From positions 1 to 40,394 of the forward strand of contig REEC01000193.1 in the NCBI GenBank assembly GCA_007695285.1: a stretch of 40,394 nt of DNA, read 5' to 3'. How positions within the stretch are numbered: position 1 is the first letter of the stretch; each line of letters starts with the position of its first letter. The position numbers were made by a program, and so were the translations under genes. The DNA comes from Spirochaetaceae bacterium. GTDB taxonomy: Bacteria > Spirochaetota > Spirochaetia > DSM-27196 > PXBQ01. The notes below the pieces were generated by a model, which was not told where the DNA came from, did no database searches, and saw only the letters and a list, made by a program, of their open reading frames with translations. Shown in pieces: positions 7,211 through 16,184 of this stretch.

Positions 7211-8600
7211 ATAACAGAAAAACCCCGGCCCACGCGAAGTAGATCATCAGGCCCGCGACGTCGACGACCGACGTGATGAACGGACCACTCGCGAGCGCCG
7301 GATCGAGATTGAGCTTCGTGAGAACAAACGGCAGCACGACGCTGAAAAGGTTCGTCGCGACGATTATCGTAAGAAGCGTAAACGCGACGATCGCGCCGAC
7401 CTGAAGACCGATCTCCGGTCCACGCCCCAGGATCACGCCGAGAACAAACCCGAGAAGCCCGAGCAAGACGCCGATGCCCAGTCCGGCCACAGTCTCCTTC
7501 AATACGGCTTTGAACCACTGCGAGAGTTCCACTTCTCCGGTCGAAATCGACCGGATTATCATCGTCGCCGACTGAATCCCGGAGTTTCCGCCGGTCGCGA
7601 TTACGAGTGGAATGAAAAACGTGAGTACCACGTACTGCGCCATTATGTGTTCGAATGCCGAGAGCACACCGGCCGAGAGCAGGTGGACAAAAACCAATGC
7701 GACGAGCCACCCGATGCGGCTCCTGATCAGAAGATACGGACTGTAATCCCAGTAGTTTCGCCGAAGCGGCGTAACCGCGGCGCCGCGGTGGAAGTCTTCG
7801 GTCGTCTCTTGTTCGGCGACATCCATGACGTCGTCGAACGTCACGATTCCGATCAAGACGCGCCCGGAGTCGACGACCGGCAAGGTGATCTGGTCGTAGC
7901 GTTGCATGACACGGACCGCTTCTTCGCGGTCGTCGGTTGCCGCGACGGACACGTACGTGTCGTCCATGATGTCGCGGACGATTCGGTCCGCCGGGGAGAC
8001 GACAAAACGCTGGAGCGGCAATGCGTCGATCAAAACGCCGGCCTCGTCGGTCACGTAAATCACGGACACCGCGGCGCTCTCGCGACCGAACGAACGGACC
8101 TGCTCGAGCACGCGAGCCATATCCCAGTCCGGCCGGACCGCGACGTAGTCCGGGTCCATCAACCGTCCGACCGAGTCTTCAGGATACCCGAGAATCAGCC
8201 GTGCCTCCGCGCGATCCTCTGGTGAGAGCAGACTCATCAACCGCTTGGTCGCGGTAGCCGGCAACTCTTCGAGAAGCGATACGCGGTCATCGGGATCGAG
8301 TTCGGCGAGCACGGCGCGTGTCTCGGGATCGGAGAGCTCAAGAAGTAGTCGATCCGCGGTCTCGGAATCGAGCCACGACAGCAGTTCGGCGGCGAGATCG
8401 CGCGGAAGAGCGCGGAAAAGCAGAACTCGATCGCGTTTTTCGACGTCCATCAGGACGTCGAACATTTCGGGCGCCGCGACGTCGATGTCCGGCCACGCGG
8501 AACGCCGCCGCGCGAGTTCCTTCCAGTTTCGGTTATCGATCAAGGCCCGGAGTTCGTCGGGTATTGTCGCCTGTTCGAGTTGATCCGGCGTATCCGCCAT
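7209..8600 (-). CDS. mgtE: Magnesium transporter MgtE
   Basis: A 463-aa inner-membrane Mg2+ channel. The domain order is complete: a helical N domain with the repeating LLxxLDPDDR-type pattern (to about residue 130), a pair of CBS domains (about 135-255, including the VVDSGRVLIGIVTFDDVMDVAE end motif), and a C-terminal five-helix pore (from about 280). The pore carries the conserved GGNSGIQSA segment. In the family the N and CBS domains bind cytosolic Mg2+ and close the pore. GGAGGG six nt upstream supports ATG 8600. It stands alone, converging on the SDR at 6393 and divergent from the SDR at 8721. No Mg-sensing leader is visible; the 5' region is short. Length and motifs match the family. 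Confidence 0.95.
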   Translation of the reverse strand: MADTPDQLEQATIPDELRALIDNRNWKELARRRSAWPDIDVAAPEMFDVLMDVEKRDRVLLFRALPRDLAAELLSWLDSETADRLLLELSDPETRAVLAELDPDDRVSLLEELPATATKRLMSLLSPEDRAEARLILGYPEDSVGRLMDPDYVAVRPDWDMARVLEQVRSFGRESAAVSVIYVTDEAGVLIDALPLQRFVVSPADRIVRDIMDDTYVSVAATDDREEAVRVMQRYDQITLPVVDSGRVLIGIVTFDDVMDVAEQETTEDFHRGAAVTPLRRNYWDYSPYLLIRSRIGWLVALVFVHLLSAGVLSAFEHIMAQYVVLTFFIPLVIATGGNSGIQSATMIIRSISTGEVELSQWFKAVLKETVAGLGIGVLLGLLGFVLGVILGRGPEIGLQVGAIVAFTLLTIIVATNLFSVVLPFVLTKLNLDPALASGPFITSVVDVAGLMIYFAWAGVFLL

Positions 8601-8657
8601 AGGCGCCCTCCGTAGCGGGAAGAATATCCCGATCGCGCGGTGTTAAACTACCGGTGC

Positions 8658-8687
8658 TTGCGGTGGCTCGACGATCGTCTCTATACT
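8658..8687 (+). promoter_or_regulatory. Promoter of the fifth SDR gene
   Basis: TTGCGG (8658-8663) and TATACT (8682-8687) are 18 bp apart. The start is expected near 8694, giving a leader of about 27 nt that ends in GGGAGGAA (8710-8717). Confidence 0.5.
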
Positions 8688-8720
8688 GGCCGAAGCGAGG
8701 ACATTAGCGGGAGGAACCTC

Positions 8721-9464
8721 ATGCAGTTGAAAGACACGGTCGCGGTCATCACCGGCGGAGGAACCGGCATCGGCCGGGCGACCGCGATTCTTCTGGCACA
8801 AAAAGGTGTGAGAATCGCGGTGAACTACTCACGATCAAAGGACGACGCCGAGCAGACGGTGGCCGAGCTACGCGGCCTCGGCGCAGCCGCGATTGCGTGC
8901 AAGGCCGACGTTTCAAAGGACACCGAAGTCCGCGCGATGATCTCGGAAGTCGTCCGCGAGTTCGGCCGACTCGACATCGTCGTGAACAACGCAGGCACGA
9001 CACGGTACGTCGAGCTTGCGGACCTGGAAGGCTTGACCGAGCAGTACTGGGATGAGATTCTTGCGGTCAACGTGAAAGGAGCGTTCTTCGTGAGCCGCGC
9101 CGCTGCGCCGGAGCTCTCACGAAACAAAGGGTGCATCGTGAACGTCGCCTCGATTGCCGGGCTTCACGGAAAGGGAAGCTCGATGGCGTACGCCGCGTCG
9201 AAGGCCGCGATGATTAGCTTGACGAAGTCGCTCGCGTACGCGCTCGCGCCGGACGTCCGGGTAAACGCCGTCGCGCCCGGGATCGTCATGAGCCGCTGGG
9301 TCGAGGGGCACGAGGACCACGTCGCGCGATCGTCCGGCGGCGCGCCGCTCGGGAAACCCGCTCAACCGGAGGACGTCGCGGAGGTCATTCTCTCGCTGAT
9401 CGACCGTGCGACCCACGTCACCGGGCAGACGTGGGTCGTCGACGGCGGCCTCGTGATGCGGTAG
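8721..9464 (+). CDS. SDR family oxidoreductase (FabG-like), fifth of five
   Basis: A 247-aa classical SDR with TGGGTGIG (residues 11-18), Asn-Tyr-Ser-Arg-Ser after strand 2 (35-39) suggesting NADP use, NNAG (89-92) and catalytic S144, Y157 and K161 (YAASK). The C-terminal TGQTWVVDGGLVMR is typical of FabG/glucose-dehydrogenase-like enzymes. ATG 8721 is chosen because GGGAGGAA lies just upstream and the predicted promoter ends at 8687; an upstream in-frame ATG would precede that promoter. It is a single-gene unit that converges on the activase. The length equals that of FabG, but with no acyl-carrier genes nearby a 3-oxoacyl-ACP role is only one option. Confidence 0.85.
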   Translation: MQLKDTVAVITGGGTGIGRATAILLAQKGVRIAVNYSRSKDDAEQTVAELRGLGAAAIACKADVSKDTEVRAMISEVVREFGRLDIVVNNAGTTRYVELADLEGLTEQYWDEILAVNVKGAFFVSRAAAPELSRNKGCIVNVASIAGLHGKGSSMAYAASKAAMISLTKSLAYALAPDVRVNAVAPGIVMSRWVEGHEDHVARSSGGAPLGKPAQPEDVAEVILSLIDRATHVTGQTWVVDGGLVMR

Positions 9465-9477
9465 CCGGCCGGAGGCT

Positions 9478-9499
9478 GGGCGGCGACGAGGCGCCGCCC
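9478..9499. terminator. Perfect GC hairpin between convergent genes
   Basis: GGGCGGCG (9478-9485) pairs with CGCCGCCC (9492-9499) around a 6-nt loop. It lies in the 41-bp gap between the SDR and the activase gene. It is all GC with no T-run, so it could serve both directions. Confidence 0.55.
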
Positions 9500-9505
9500 G
9501 TACCG

Positions 9506-12500
9506 CTACCCGACGCGCTCCTCGGTCTTCTCGCGCGCCGCGCGTTCGGCGGCGGCTTCCTGGCGCAGCAGCTCGGCCGGATTCGCAACGTCACGGTGCA
9601 TCGACGACTCGGCGATCGCGACCATCTCCGCGGAGATCGAGTCCGCGGGCTCGATGAGCTCTCCCGCCTCGGCGTGCGAGCGGAAGCGCAGCACGTTCAC
9701 CATGAAGATATTGAGCTTGTTCACGATGTTCGGCGGCAGGAGGTTTCCGTCGACCTCGACCGAGATCGTCGGATAGTTGCGCTCTCGAGCCCACGGCGTG
9801 TAGATTCCCTCGATCACGCGGCCGATCAGGCACGCGAACGGCGAGATGTTCACGACCCCCGAGTACCCGTCCTGCATCGCGGTCGCCGCGACGCCGCTCG
9901 AGACCGCGATCTCGGAGTTCAGCTCGTGGTCGACAAAATGCTCCGAGGTATTCGCCATGATCTCTTTCATGTCGTGTGGAGCGTGAGGAATCATCCGCGA
10001 CCGAGCGAGCGAACGCTTCACGCGGCGCTCGACCATGTGCTTCCATGCCATCTCGAGCCGGAGCCGGATAAGCTTCTTGTGCGGTTCCGAGAGCACTCGT
10101 TTCCACGGCGGTAGGAGTTTGATCCGCTTCTTGAGATCGTATTCGCGGACGAAGTCGAGGTAGTGGATCCACTCGCACACGCCCGAGACTTTCGAGACGA
10201 TGTTGCGCGACGCCATCAGCTCGACAAGCTCGTCGACCGCAAAATCGTCACGCCGTACGTAGATCTCACCGACGACAAGTACTTTCGGGCAGTCGTGAAG
10301 CGGTTTCGCGAGTGGAATCTTTGCGACCTCCCGGCCGATCTTCCGGAGGCCGGGAATCAGACGGTTGATGCCGGACTCGACGTCCGCGATCACGTCGGTC
10401 CAGAGTTCGTTGAACCGGGCGACTGCGGCCGCGGGATCGGCCGCGCACGCGCGGAGCGCCGACTGCACGTCTTTCAGGTAGTCCGCGGCGACAAGGCCAA
10501 GCCACATATCTCGCGAGAAGTTTGGGCCGAGCTCGTTGTACGAATTGTCCGCGCTCAAAGTGAACACGACGACGTTCTCGAGCCTGAGATCGCGGAAGAG
10601 GTTCTCGAAGAAGACGTAGTACTGCCCGGTGCGACACGGGCCTGTCGTGATCGGGACGAACAACAGATACAGCTCGTCCTTGCGATACTTGTCCGACATG
10701 AAGAACTGAAGCGCGCTTCCGAGCACCAGGTGCGCGGGGACGCACTCCTTTCCGGACGCGTGCGCGCGCGCGACCTGGAGCGTTTTGAACGTCGCGACCG
10801 GAAGCGCCTCGGCGTTCACGCCGGCGGTTCGAAGCACCGAGCCGAGCAGGTCGGTCGAGAGCGCGCCCATGTTCGAGAGCAACAGCTTCACGCGTTTGTT
10901 GTTCTTGACGGCGATCTGTTCATCGGTGCGCGTGTTGAGGACGTGCACGTCGTCGCGACCGTTGTTGACGAACCGGTACCCGTTGTCGTACCGCTCTTCC
11001 TCGATCGCCTCGCGCTTGCTGCGATAGCCTTCGATGATATCGAGAAACGCCTCGACGCGCGTGTCGATCCCGGCGTCCGCCGAGTGCGAGTCGAGCTCGA
11101 GCACAAGGAACGGTTTTGTTCCCATCGTCCACTTGAGGTAGTGAAGAATGAACGAGTCCGGTGCGCACGAGAAGTTCGAGATAAACGTCACGTAGACGTT
11201 ATCTTCCTTCTTGAGCATCGCCGCGGCCTTCATGTCCTGCTGCCCGTAGTACCAGTACATGTTCGGGAAGATCTTCTCGCTCTCGTACGGCAGAATATCA
11301 AACGGAACGACCGAGTACCCGCGCGTCGTGAACTTGCGTGGAATGCCCATGTTCGCTTCACCGGTAAACGCGTTGTACGGTCGGCCGAGCAGCGCGATCA
11401 CCGGACGGCCCGCCTCGCGCGACTCGCGCAGCGCCTCGCGGCCGAGCTCTTGCGCCTGCGTGAAGTACTGCTGCTGCCTCTCGTTCGCGGCGTCAAACGC
11501 GCGTTTCGCGTCGTCCGCGGAAAACCCGAGTCGTCGCGCCAACGTCACGAAGTGTTCGAGCGCCTTTGCCGGTCCGAACTTGAAGCTCACGACAACGGGA
11601 AGGAACTTCTCTTTCGGGACGTCCGGAAACGCTTTCTCGATGTAGTACGGAAGACCTTGTGTGATCGGACAGAAGTTTGCGTGCACCGACTCCTCGTAAC
11701 TCGCCATGTCGCGGAAGTGCGGGAGAAATACGAGATCGACGCCTTTGTCGAGTACGTCCTGTACCGCGCCGTGAGCGATCTCGGCCGGGAAGCAGTACGT
11801 GCTCTCGACGCGGGCGACGCCCTGCTCGGCGACTTCGTCCGACAGAACGGTCCGCACGCCGAGTTCATGAAAGAACCACGAGTACAGAGGGTAGAGCGTG
11901 TGAACCGAGAAACAGCGAGGAATCCCGACGGTGTACGGTCGCGTCGCGACGACGGTGTCCGGGTCGGGCGCACATGTCTCGAACATCAACTCCTGCCGAC
12001 GCGCGACGTAGTCAAACACCGGGACGTCGTCGGTTTTCCGGCGCGTATTGGCGTATTTGTTGCACCGACCACCGAACATGTACTTGTGATCGTTTACGAC
12101 GAGGATCTGAATCGGGCAGAGATTCTCACACGCCTTGCACGTGAACACCTTGTCGTACGTGATCTCGCGGTCGATCAGAGCCTGGAGATCGAACGATGCT
12201 TTGTCGAGCGATCCCTCCGCGTGTTTTTTCTTCGCGAGCAGCCCAACGCCGAAACAGCCCATGAGTTCCGGACTCGGAGGGACAAGAATATCCTTGTTGA
12301 GGAACATCGCGAACGCGAGCGGAATCGCGCTGTTCTTCGCGACTCCACCTTGCAGGAACACCTTGCCACCGATTGTTCGGTTACCAACGACACGATTGAG
12401 GTAGTTCGAGACGATCGACGTGACGATTCCCGCGGTGATGTTCTCGCGCGTCGCGCCCTGTTGAATCGCTTTTCGAATATCGGAGTTGATGAACGCCGAG

Positions 12501-13906
12501 CAGTGTTCTCCGAACTTGAGCGGAGCGTCGGCCTCGAGCGCGATCGGGCCGATCTCACGCGCGCTGTCGATGTTCAGGTCACCTTGCGCTGATTCCTCGA
12601 GAAACGACCCGGTCCCGGCCGAGCACGCTTCGTTCATCGCGTAATCGATCGGGACCCCGTTCTTGAGCAGGACGTACTTCGCGTCCTGCCCACCGATCTC
12701 GAAGATCGTCTCGACGTCTTCTGCAAAAAACGTCGTGCCGACCGAGTGCGCGATGATCTCGTTGTACACCCCGTGCGTCTCAAGGAACACCCCAAGGATT
12801 TCGCGCGACGATCCAGTCGTCGCGGCAAGCGGAATGTTGACCGTAGGGCTCCCGGTGTCGGCGACGATTTTCTTCTGGATCTCGGCGAGGCAGTTCCTGA
12901 GCGCCCGAACCGGATCGCCGTGCGTACGGCCGTAGTGCGACGCGACGACCCGGCTTGTCTCGGCATCGATCAAACAGACTTTCGTCGTCGTCGAGCCGCC
13001 GTCGACACCGAGAATGTACTCGCGCCCCGCCTCGACCGAACCCTCGTCCGCTTCGAAGTACGTCACACGGTTTTCCCACGCCTTGAGATCGTCGAGGTTG
13101 CCGAAGCCGATCGTGTTGGGACGCAGCATCTTCGCGACCGACGGAAGACGCGATCCGTTTTCGCGCGCGAGAATCGCCGCGCCGAGTGCCTCGAAGTACG
13201 GCGCTTCCTCGGGAACGATGAACTCGACATCGCGGTTTTTCTCGCGGATGAACCGGAGAATATGCCGATTGCGCGTGATGCCGCCGGTAAGTAATACCCG
13301 ACCTTTCGTGACCTTCGCGCGCGTGAGAAAATCGAGCACCTTCCCGGCCATCACGTTGCTGAGCGAGAGAACGATGTCGTTTGTCGTCGCCTGTCCCTTG
13401 TTGAGCCTGTGCGTGCAGTCGCTCTTCATGAAAACCGAACAGCGCGTCGAGAGCGGCATCACCCGCGAGTCGTCCGGAACCGCGTCGACGTCGGAGAGTT
13501 TCATGTCCATCCGCGCGAGCTGCTGCTTGAAAAACTCGCCTGTGCCGGAGGCGCACTTGTTCCCGGAAAAGTTGTTGATTATTTTGCCGTTCGCGTCGAT
13601 CGTGTAGACGATGAGGTCTTCGCCGCCCAAGCTCACGACAGCGTCGACGTCGTAGCCATTGAACGCCAATGCGGTCTCGACGCAGATCGGTTCGATCGTG
13701 TTCGCGATGTTGAAAAGATACCTGCCCTCGTTTCCGGTCACGAGCGTCGTCACCCCCGCGGGAATCGGTGCCGCCGAAAGAGCTCGGCTGACCCCGCCCT
13801 TCATGTCACCGTCGTGCGGAACGACGGTGCTCCAGACGACCGAGTCGCCGTCGAGCAACACAGCCTTGAGGCTCGAAGACCCAACATTTATTCCCAGACT
13901 ATTCAT
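9506..13906 (-). CDS. Giant acyl-CoA dehydratase activase-related protein (two BadF/HgdC ATPase domains plus DUF2229)
   Basis: A 1466-aa cytoplasmic protein built from two ASKHA ATPase domains of the BadF/BcrA/HgdC type and a long C-terminal part with DUF2229/dehydratase-like features. ATPase 1 has GINVGSSSLK (5-14), C118 (KCASGTG) and C156 (RCSVF). ATPase 2 has GVDGGSTTTK (300-309), GGQDAKY (405-411), C428 (ACSAGTG) and C469 (HCSAF). In HgdC homologues such Cys pairs hold a [4Fe-4S] cluster at the dimer interface; here both pairs lie in one chain. A CxxCxxxCP motif and further Cys residues follow near residue 610. Family members drive low-potential electrons by ATP hydrolysis; the partner of this fused form is unknown. 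ATG 13906 is preceded by AGGGG at seven nt. No HgdAB-like dehydratase gene is adjacent. Confidence 0.85.
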   Translation of the reverse strand: MNSLGINVGSSSLKAVLLDGDSVVWSTVVPHDGDMKGGVSRALSAAPIPAGVTTLVTGNEGRYLFNIANTIEPICVETALAFNGYDVDAVVSLGGEDLIVYTIDANGKIINNFSGNKCASGTGEFFKQQLARMDMKLSDVDAVPDDSRVMPLSTRCSVFMKSDCTHRLNKGQATTNDIVLSLSNVMAGKVLDFLTRAKVTKGRVLLTGGITRNRHILRFIREKNRDVEFIVPEEAPYFEALGAAILARENGSRLPSVAKMLRPNTIGFGNLDDLKAWENRVTYFEADEGSVEAGREYILGVDGGSTTTKVCLIDAETSRVVASHYGRTHGDPVRALRNCLAEIQKKIVADTGSPTVNIPLAATTGSSREILGVFLETHGVYNEIIAHSVGTTFFAEDVETIFEIGGQDAKYVLLKNGVPIDYAMNEACSAGTGSFLEESAQGDLNIDSAREIGPIALEADAPLKFGEHCSAFINSDIRKAIQQGATRENITAGIVTSIVSNYLNRVVGNRTIGGKVFLQGGVAKNSAIPLAFAMFLNKDILVPPSPELMGCFGVGLLAKKKHAEGSLDKASFDLQALIDREITYDKVFTCKACENLCPIQILVVNDHKYMFGGRCNKYANTRRKTDDVPVFDYVARRQELMFETCAPDPDTVVATRPYTVGIPRCFSVHTLYPLYSWFFHELGVRTVLSDEVAEQGVARVESTYCFPAEIAHGAVQDVLDKGVDLVFLPHFRDMASYEESVHANFCPITQGLPYYIEKAFPDVPKEKFLPVVVSFKFGPAKALEHFVTLARRLGFSADDAKRAFDAANERQQQYFTQAQELGREALRESREAGRPVIALLGRPYNAFTGEANMGIPRKFTTRGYSVVPFDILPYESEKIFPNMYWYYGQQDMKAAAMLKKEDNVYVTFISNFSCAPDSFILHYLKWTMGTKPFLVLELDSHSADAGIDTRVEAFLDIIEGYRSKREAIEEERYDNGYRFVNNGRDDVHVLNTRTDEQIAVKNNKRVKLLLSNMGALSTDLLGSVLRTAGVNAEALPVATFKTLQVARAHASGKECVPAHLVLGSALQFFMSDKYRKDELYLLFVPITTGPCRTGQYYVFFENLFRDLRLENVVVFTLSADNSYNELGPNFSRDMWLGLVAADYLKDVQSALRACAADPAAAVARFNELWTDVIADVESGINRLIPGLRKIGREVAKIPLAKPLHDCPKVLVVGEIYVRRDDFAVDELVELMASRNIVSKVSGVCEWIHYLDFVREYDLKKRIKLLPPWKRVLSEPHKKLIRLRLEMAWKHMVERRVKRSLARSRMIPHAPHDMKEIMANTSEHFVDHELNSEIAVSSGVAATAMQDGYSGVVNISPFACLIGRVIEGIYTPWARERNYPTISVEVDGNLLPPNIVNKLNIFMVNVLRFRSHAEAGELIEPADSISAEMVAIAESSMHRDVANPAELLRQEAAAERAAREKTEERVG

Positions 13907-13964
13907 TCCCTTTCCCCTGCGGTGATTTACCACAAACTCAAAAAATTTATTACATGACTACAAT

Positions 13965-13978
13965 TATCGTAAACGATA
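13965..13978. promoter_or_regulatory. 14-bp palindrome over the activase -10 box
   Basis: TATCGT (13965-13970), AA, ACGATA (13973-13978) is a perfect dyad around a 2-bp centre. It covers the predicted -10 and start region of the activase promoter, the normal position of a repressor site. Confidence 0.5.
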
Positions 13979-14001
13979 TCGAGAACCGTAAAACGTTGCA
14001 A
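13973..14001 (-). promoter_or_regulatory. Promoter of the activase gene
   Basis: On the minus strand TTGCAA (14001-13996) and TATCGT (13978-13973) are 17 bp apart. The start is expected near 13966, with a leader of about 60 nt in an AT-rich stretch unlike its surroundings. Confidence 0.45.
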
Positions 14002-14043
14002 CCGCCGCCACGCCACTTATTTGAGGGTACCTTTGTTAGGTAT

Positions 14044-14979
14044 TCATGAGCCGGAACGGCTTGGTGTCCCTGCTCGGTACCGTCGGACTGCGATGATGTT
14101 CGACGCGGTGTTGAGGATCAACGCTACCCACACAAGGACAAAGCCCGGAAGACGCGCAATCGGGAAGTCCTCGCGGAAAAGGAAGACGCCGATCAAGAAA
14201 AAGAGTGTCGGTGTGATGTACTGAATAAACCCAAGATTCGAGAGCGGAATCTTTCTGGCTCCACCCGCAAACAACAGAAGCGGTATCAACGTCACCAACC
14301 CTGCCCCCGCGAGCAAGAGCGAGGTGCGCGCTCCCGCGTTCGGGAACGCGCCGCTTCCGGCGAGCCCCGTCACGGCGATGATCGTGATCGCGATCGGGGC
14401 GGTCACGCTCATGTCGAGCGCCATCGCGATGTCGGCCGGCGTCTTCGTCTGCTTCTTGATCAAACCGTACAACCCGAACGTGAACGCAAGCCCCAAGCTG
14501 ATCCACGGTACTTCGCCGTACCACACGACGAGGTACCCCACCCCGATCGCCGCGAGAATCAACGCAACGACCTGAAGTCGCGTGAGCCGCTCCTTGAGAA
14601 AAACTGTTCCGAGAAAGACACTGAAGAGCGGATTAATGTAGTATCCGAGGCTCGAATCAACGACTCGGCCGATCACGATCGAGAGATTGAAGATCGACCA
14701 GTTGAACGTGACGAGCAGCCCGGCGCACACGGTGAGTACGATCACCGACCTTTGGCCGGCCAGCGCGAGCGCCTCGCGCAGCTTTCCGCGCGCCGCAACG
14801 ACGATCCACGCCGCGAGGAACGTCCACGCAACCCGGTGGTACACGATCTCGATCGAAGGGACCGACCGGATCTGGTCCCAGTAGAGCGGCACCATACCCC
14901 ATATCGCGAACGCGCCTGCTGCTTCGAGGACGCCGACAAGAAATATTTGCGCGGAACTCTGCGGATTATCGGTCTTCAC
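14044..14979 (-). CDS. rarD: RarD-like EamA/DMT family transporter
   Basis: A roughly 311-aa inner-membrane protein with ten predicted hydrophobic segments in two EamA halves. It matches RarD in layout: an N-terminal GVLEAAGAFAIWGMVPLYW, then VYHRVAWTFLA, NWSIFNLSI and SLGYYINPLFSVFLG, all typical of that subfamily. RarD was named for chloramphenicol sensitivity; true substrates are unknown, probably metabolites. The start is uncertain. GTG 14979 gives the usual N-terminal length and falls 8 nt after a TATACT box, suggesting a leaderless message. ATG 14997 and GTG 15018 are in frame upstream, but neither has a ribosome-binding site. It diverges from the Gfo/Idh gene at 15117. Confidence 0.8.
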   Translation of the reverse strand: MKTDNPQSSAQIFLVGVLEAAGAFAIWGMVPLYWDQIRSVPSIEIVYHRVAWTFLAAWIVVAARGKLREALALAGQRSVIVLTVCAGLLVTFNWSIFNLSIVIGRVVDSSLGYYINPLFSVFLGTVFLKERLTRLQVVALILAAIGVGYLVVWYGEVPWISLGLAFTFGLYGLIKKQTKTPADIAMALDMSVTAPIAITIIAVTGLAGSGAFPNAGARTSLLLAGAGLVTLIPLLLFAGGARKIPLSNLGFIQYITPTLFFLIGVFLFREDFPIARLPGFVLVWVALILNTASNIIAVRRYRAGTPSRSGS

Positions 14980-14987
14980 GATCCGCG

Positions 14988-15015
14988 AGTATACCATTTG
15001 GCGGTGATACACGAA
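14988..15015 (-). promoter_or_regulatory. Possible promoter of rarD (leaderless start)
   Basis: On the minus strand TTCGTG (15015-15010) and TATACT (14993-14988) are 16 bp apart. GTG begins 8 nt after the -10 box, so transcript and coding start would nearly coincide. Confidence 0.35.
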
Positions 15016-15116
15016 CACCGCAGGCAGTTCGTTTTGCCCTAAAATGGGATTCCTGTTGAACCTTGACTCACCGCGCGCCGACGGTTACGCTTGGTGCCGA
15101 CGGCCTCGGGAGACCC

Positions 15117-16184
15117 ATGATCGGAACACGCGAAAAAATCGCTGTTGTCGGGTGCGGCGAGATCAGCGACGTATACCTGAAGAATTTCACGTCCGAGTTC
15201 GCAGACGCGGTCGACGTAGTCGCCGTCTGTGACACGTCGGAAACGGCAGCGCGCGAAAAAGCATCTAAGTACGGTATTCCCCGGATCATCGAGTACACGG
15301 AGCTGCTCTCGGCGCGCGACATCCCCACTATCGTGAACCTCACGCCCGCTTTTTTACACTTCTCGCTCAACTCACGCGCAATCGCGGCCGGAAAGAACGT
15401 CTACACCGAGAAAATCATGGCGAGCTCGTACGACGAAGCGGCGCGACTCGTGATAACGGCCCGGAATACCGGAGTGAAACTGGGCTCCGCCCCCGACACG
15501 ATCTTCGGCACCGGACTACGCGCGGCAAGTCGCATACTCGAGTCCGGGACGATCGGGACCATATTCGGAGGCGAGGCAAGCATCGTTATGGGCTCACCGA
15601 TGGACTCGCCTCACGCGGGCGCCGATGGATTCTACCGCGAGGCGGGCGAGCCGTTTCCGAACATGGGGGTGTACTATCTAACCGCACTCACGCATCTCCT
15701 GGGTCCAATCCGGCGGATAATGGGGTTCACAAACACTGTCACGAGTACGCGTACGTTCACGCATGCGTCGAACCCGAATCACGGAAAGACGATCCGGATC
15801 TCGCTACCAACCGCGGTCGCCGGATCGCTCGAGTTCGCCTCGGGCGCGATCGTGACGCTCTCGGTAACTACCGAGTCGGTCGGGTACTATCCGCGGCTCG
15901 TGCTGTACGGGACAAAAGGTTTACTCGACGCGGGCGACCCGAACACGTTCGACTCGCCCGTCACGATACGCGACGCCGAAGGAAGGCGACGCTCGGTCAC
16001 AGCAGACGGCGGTTACAAGTTCGATGCTCGTGGCTGCGGCTTGATCGACCTTCTGAAGTACCCCGGAAGAACCGGAGACCCCGGCTCACCGGCCGCGCGC
16101 GCGCTTCACGTCGTCGAGGCGATCTACGGGATGTACAACTCCGCCGATCGTGGCCGAGCGTTCACGATGACGACGCTCTCGTGA
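15117..16184 (+). CDS. Gfo/Idh/MocA family oxidoreductase
   Basis: A 355-aa NAD(P)-dependent sugar or cyclitol dehydrogenase. The N-terminal Rossmann domain carries IAVVGCGEIS (residues 8-17, GxGxxS form), VAVCD (strand 2) and the cofactor/substrate motif TEKIMAS, in which the common EKP is EKI. The C-terminal half is the usual open beta-sheet domain, with HAGADGFYREAGEPFPNMGVYYLTALTHLLG forming the active-site region. The family also contains reductases and dimer-forming sugar oxidoreductases, so the direction of reaction is open. GGGAGA at 15108-15113 supports ATG 15117. The stop overlaps the next gene by four nt. It fits with the TIM-barrel and SDR genes upstream as another sugar-processing enzyme, although it is a separate transcription unit. 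Confidence 0.85.
   Translation: MIGTREKIAVVGCGEISDVYLKNFTSEFADAVDVVAVCDTSETAAREKASKYGIPRIIEYTELLSARDIPTIVNLTPAFLHFSLNSRAIAAGKNVYTEKIMASSYDEAARLVITARNTGVKLGSAPDTIFGTGLRAASRILESGTIGTIFGGEASIVMGSPMDSPHAGADGFYREAGEPFPNMGVYYLTALTHLLGPIRRIMGFTNTVTSTRTFTHASNPNHGKTIRISLPTAVAGSLEFASGAIVTLSVTTESVGYYPRLVLYGTKGLLDAGDPNTFDSPVTIRDAEGRRRSVTADGGYKFDARGCGLIDLLKYPGRTGDPGSPAARALHVVEAIYGMYNSADRGRAFTMTTLS

Noticed and set aside
10163-12592. An 809-codon open frame on the plus strand, opposite the activase
   Set aside because: It is antisense to an obvious protein with strong motifs, has low-complexity Arg/Asp/Val composition, no ribosome-binding site and no recognisable domain. The GC-rich codon pattern (TCG, CGA, GCG) leaves few stops on the opposite strand.
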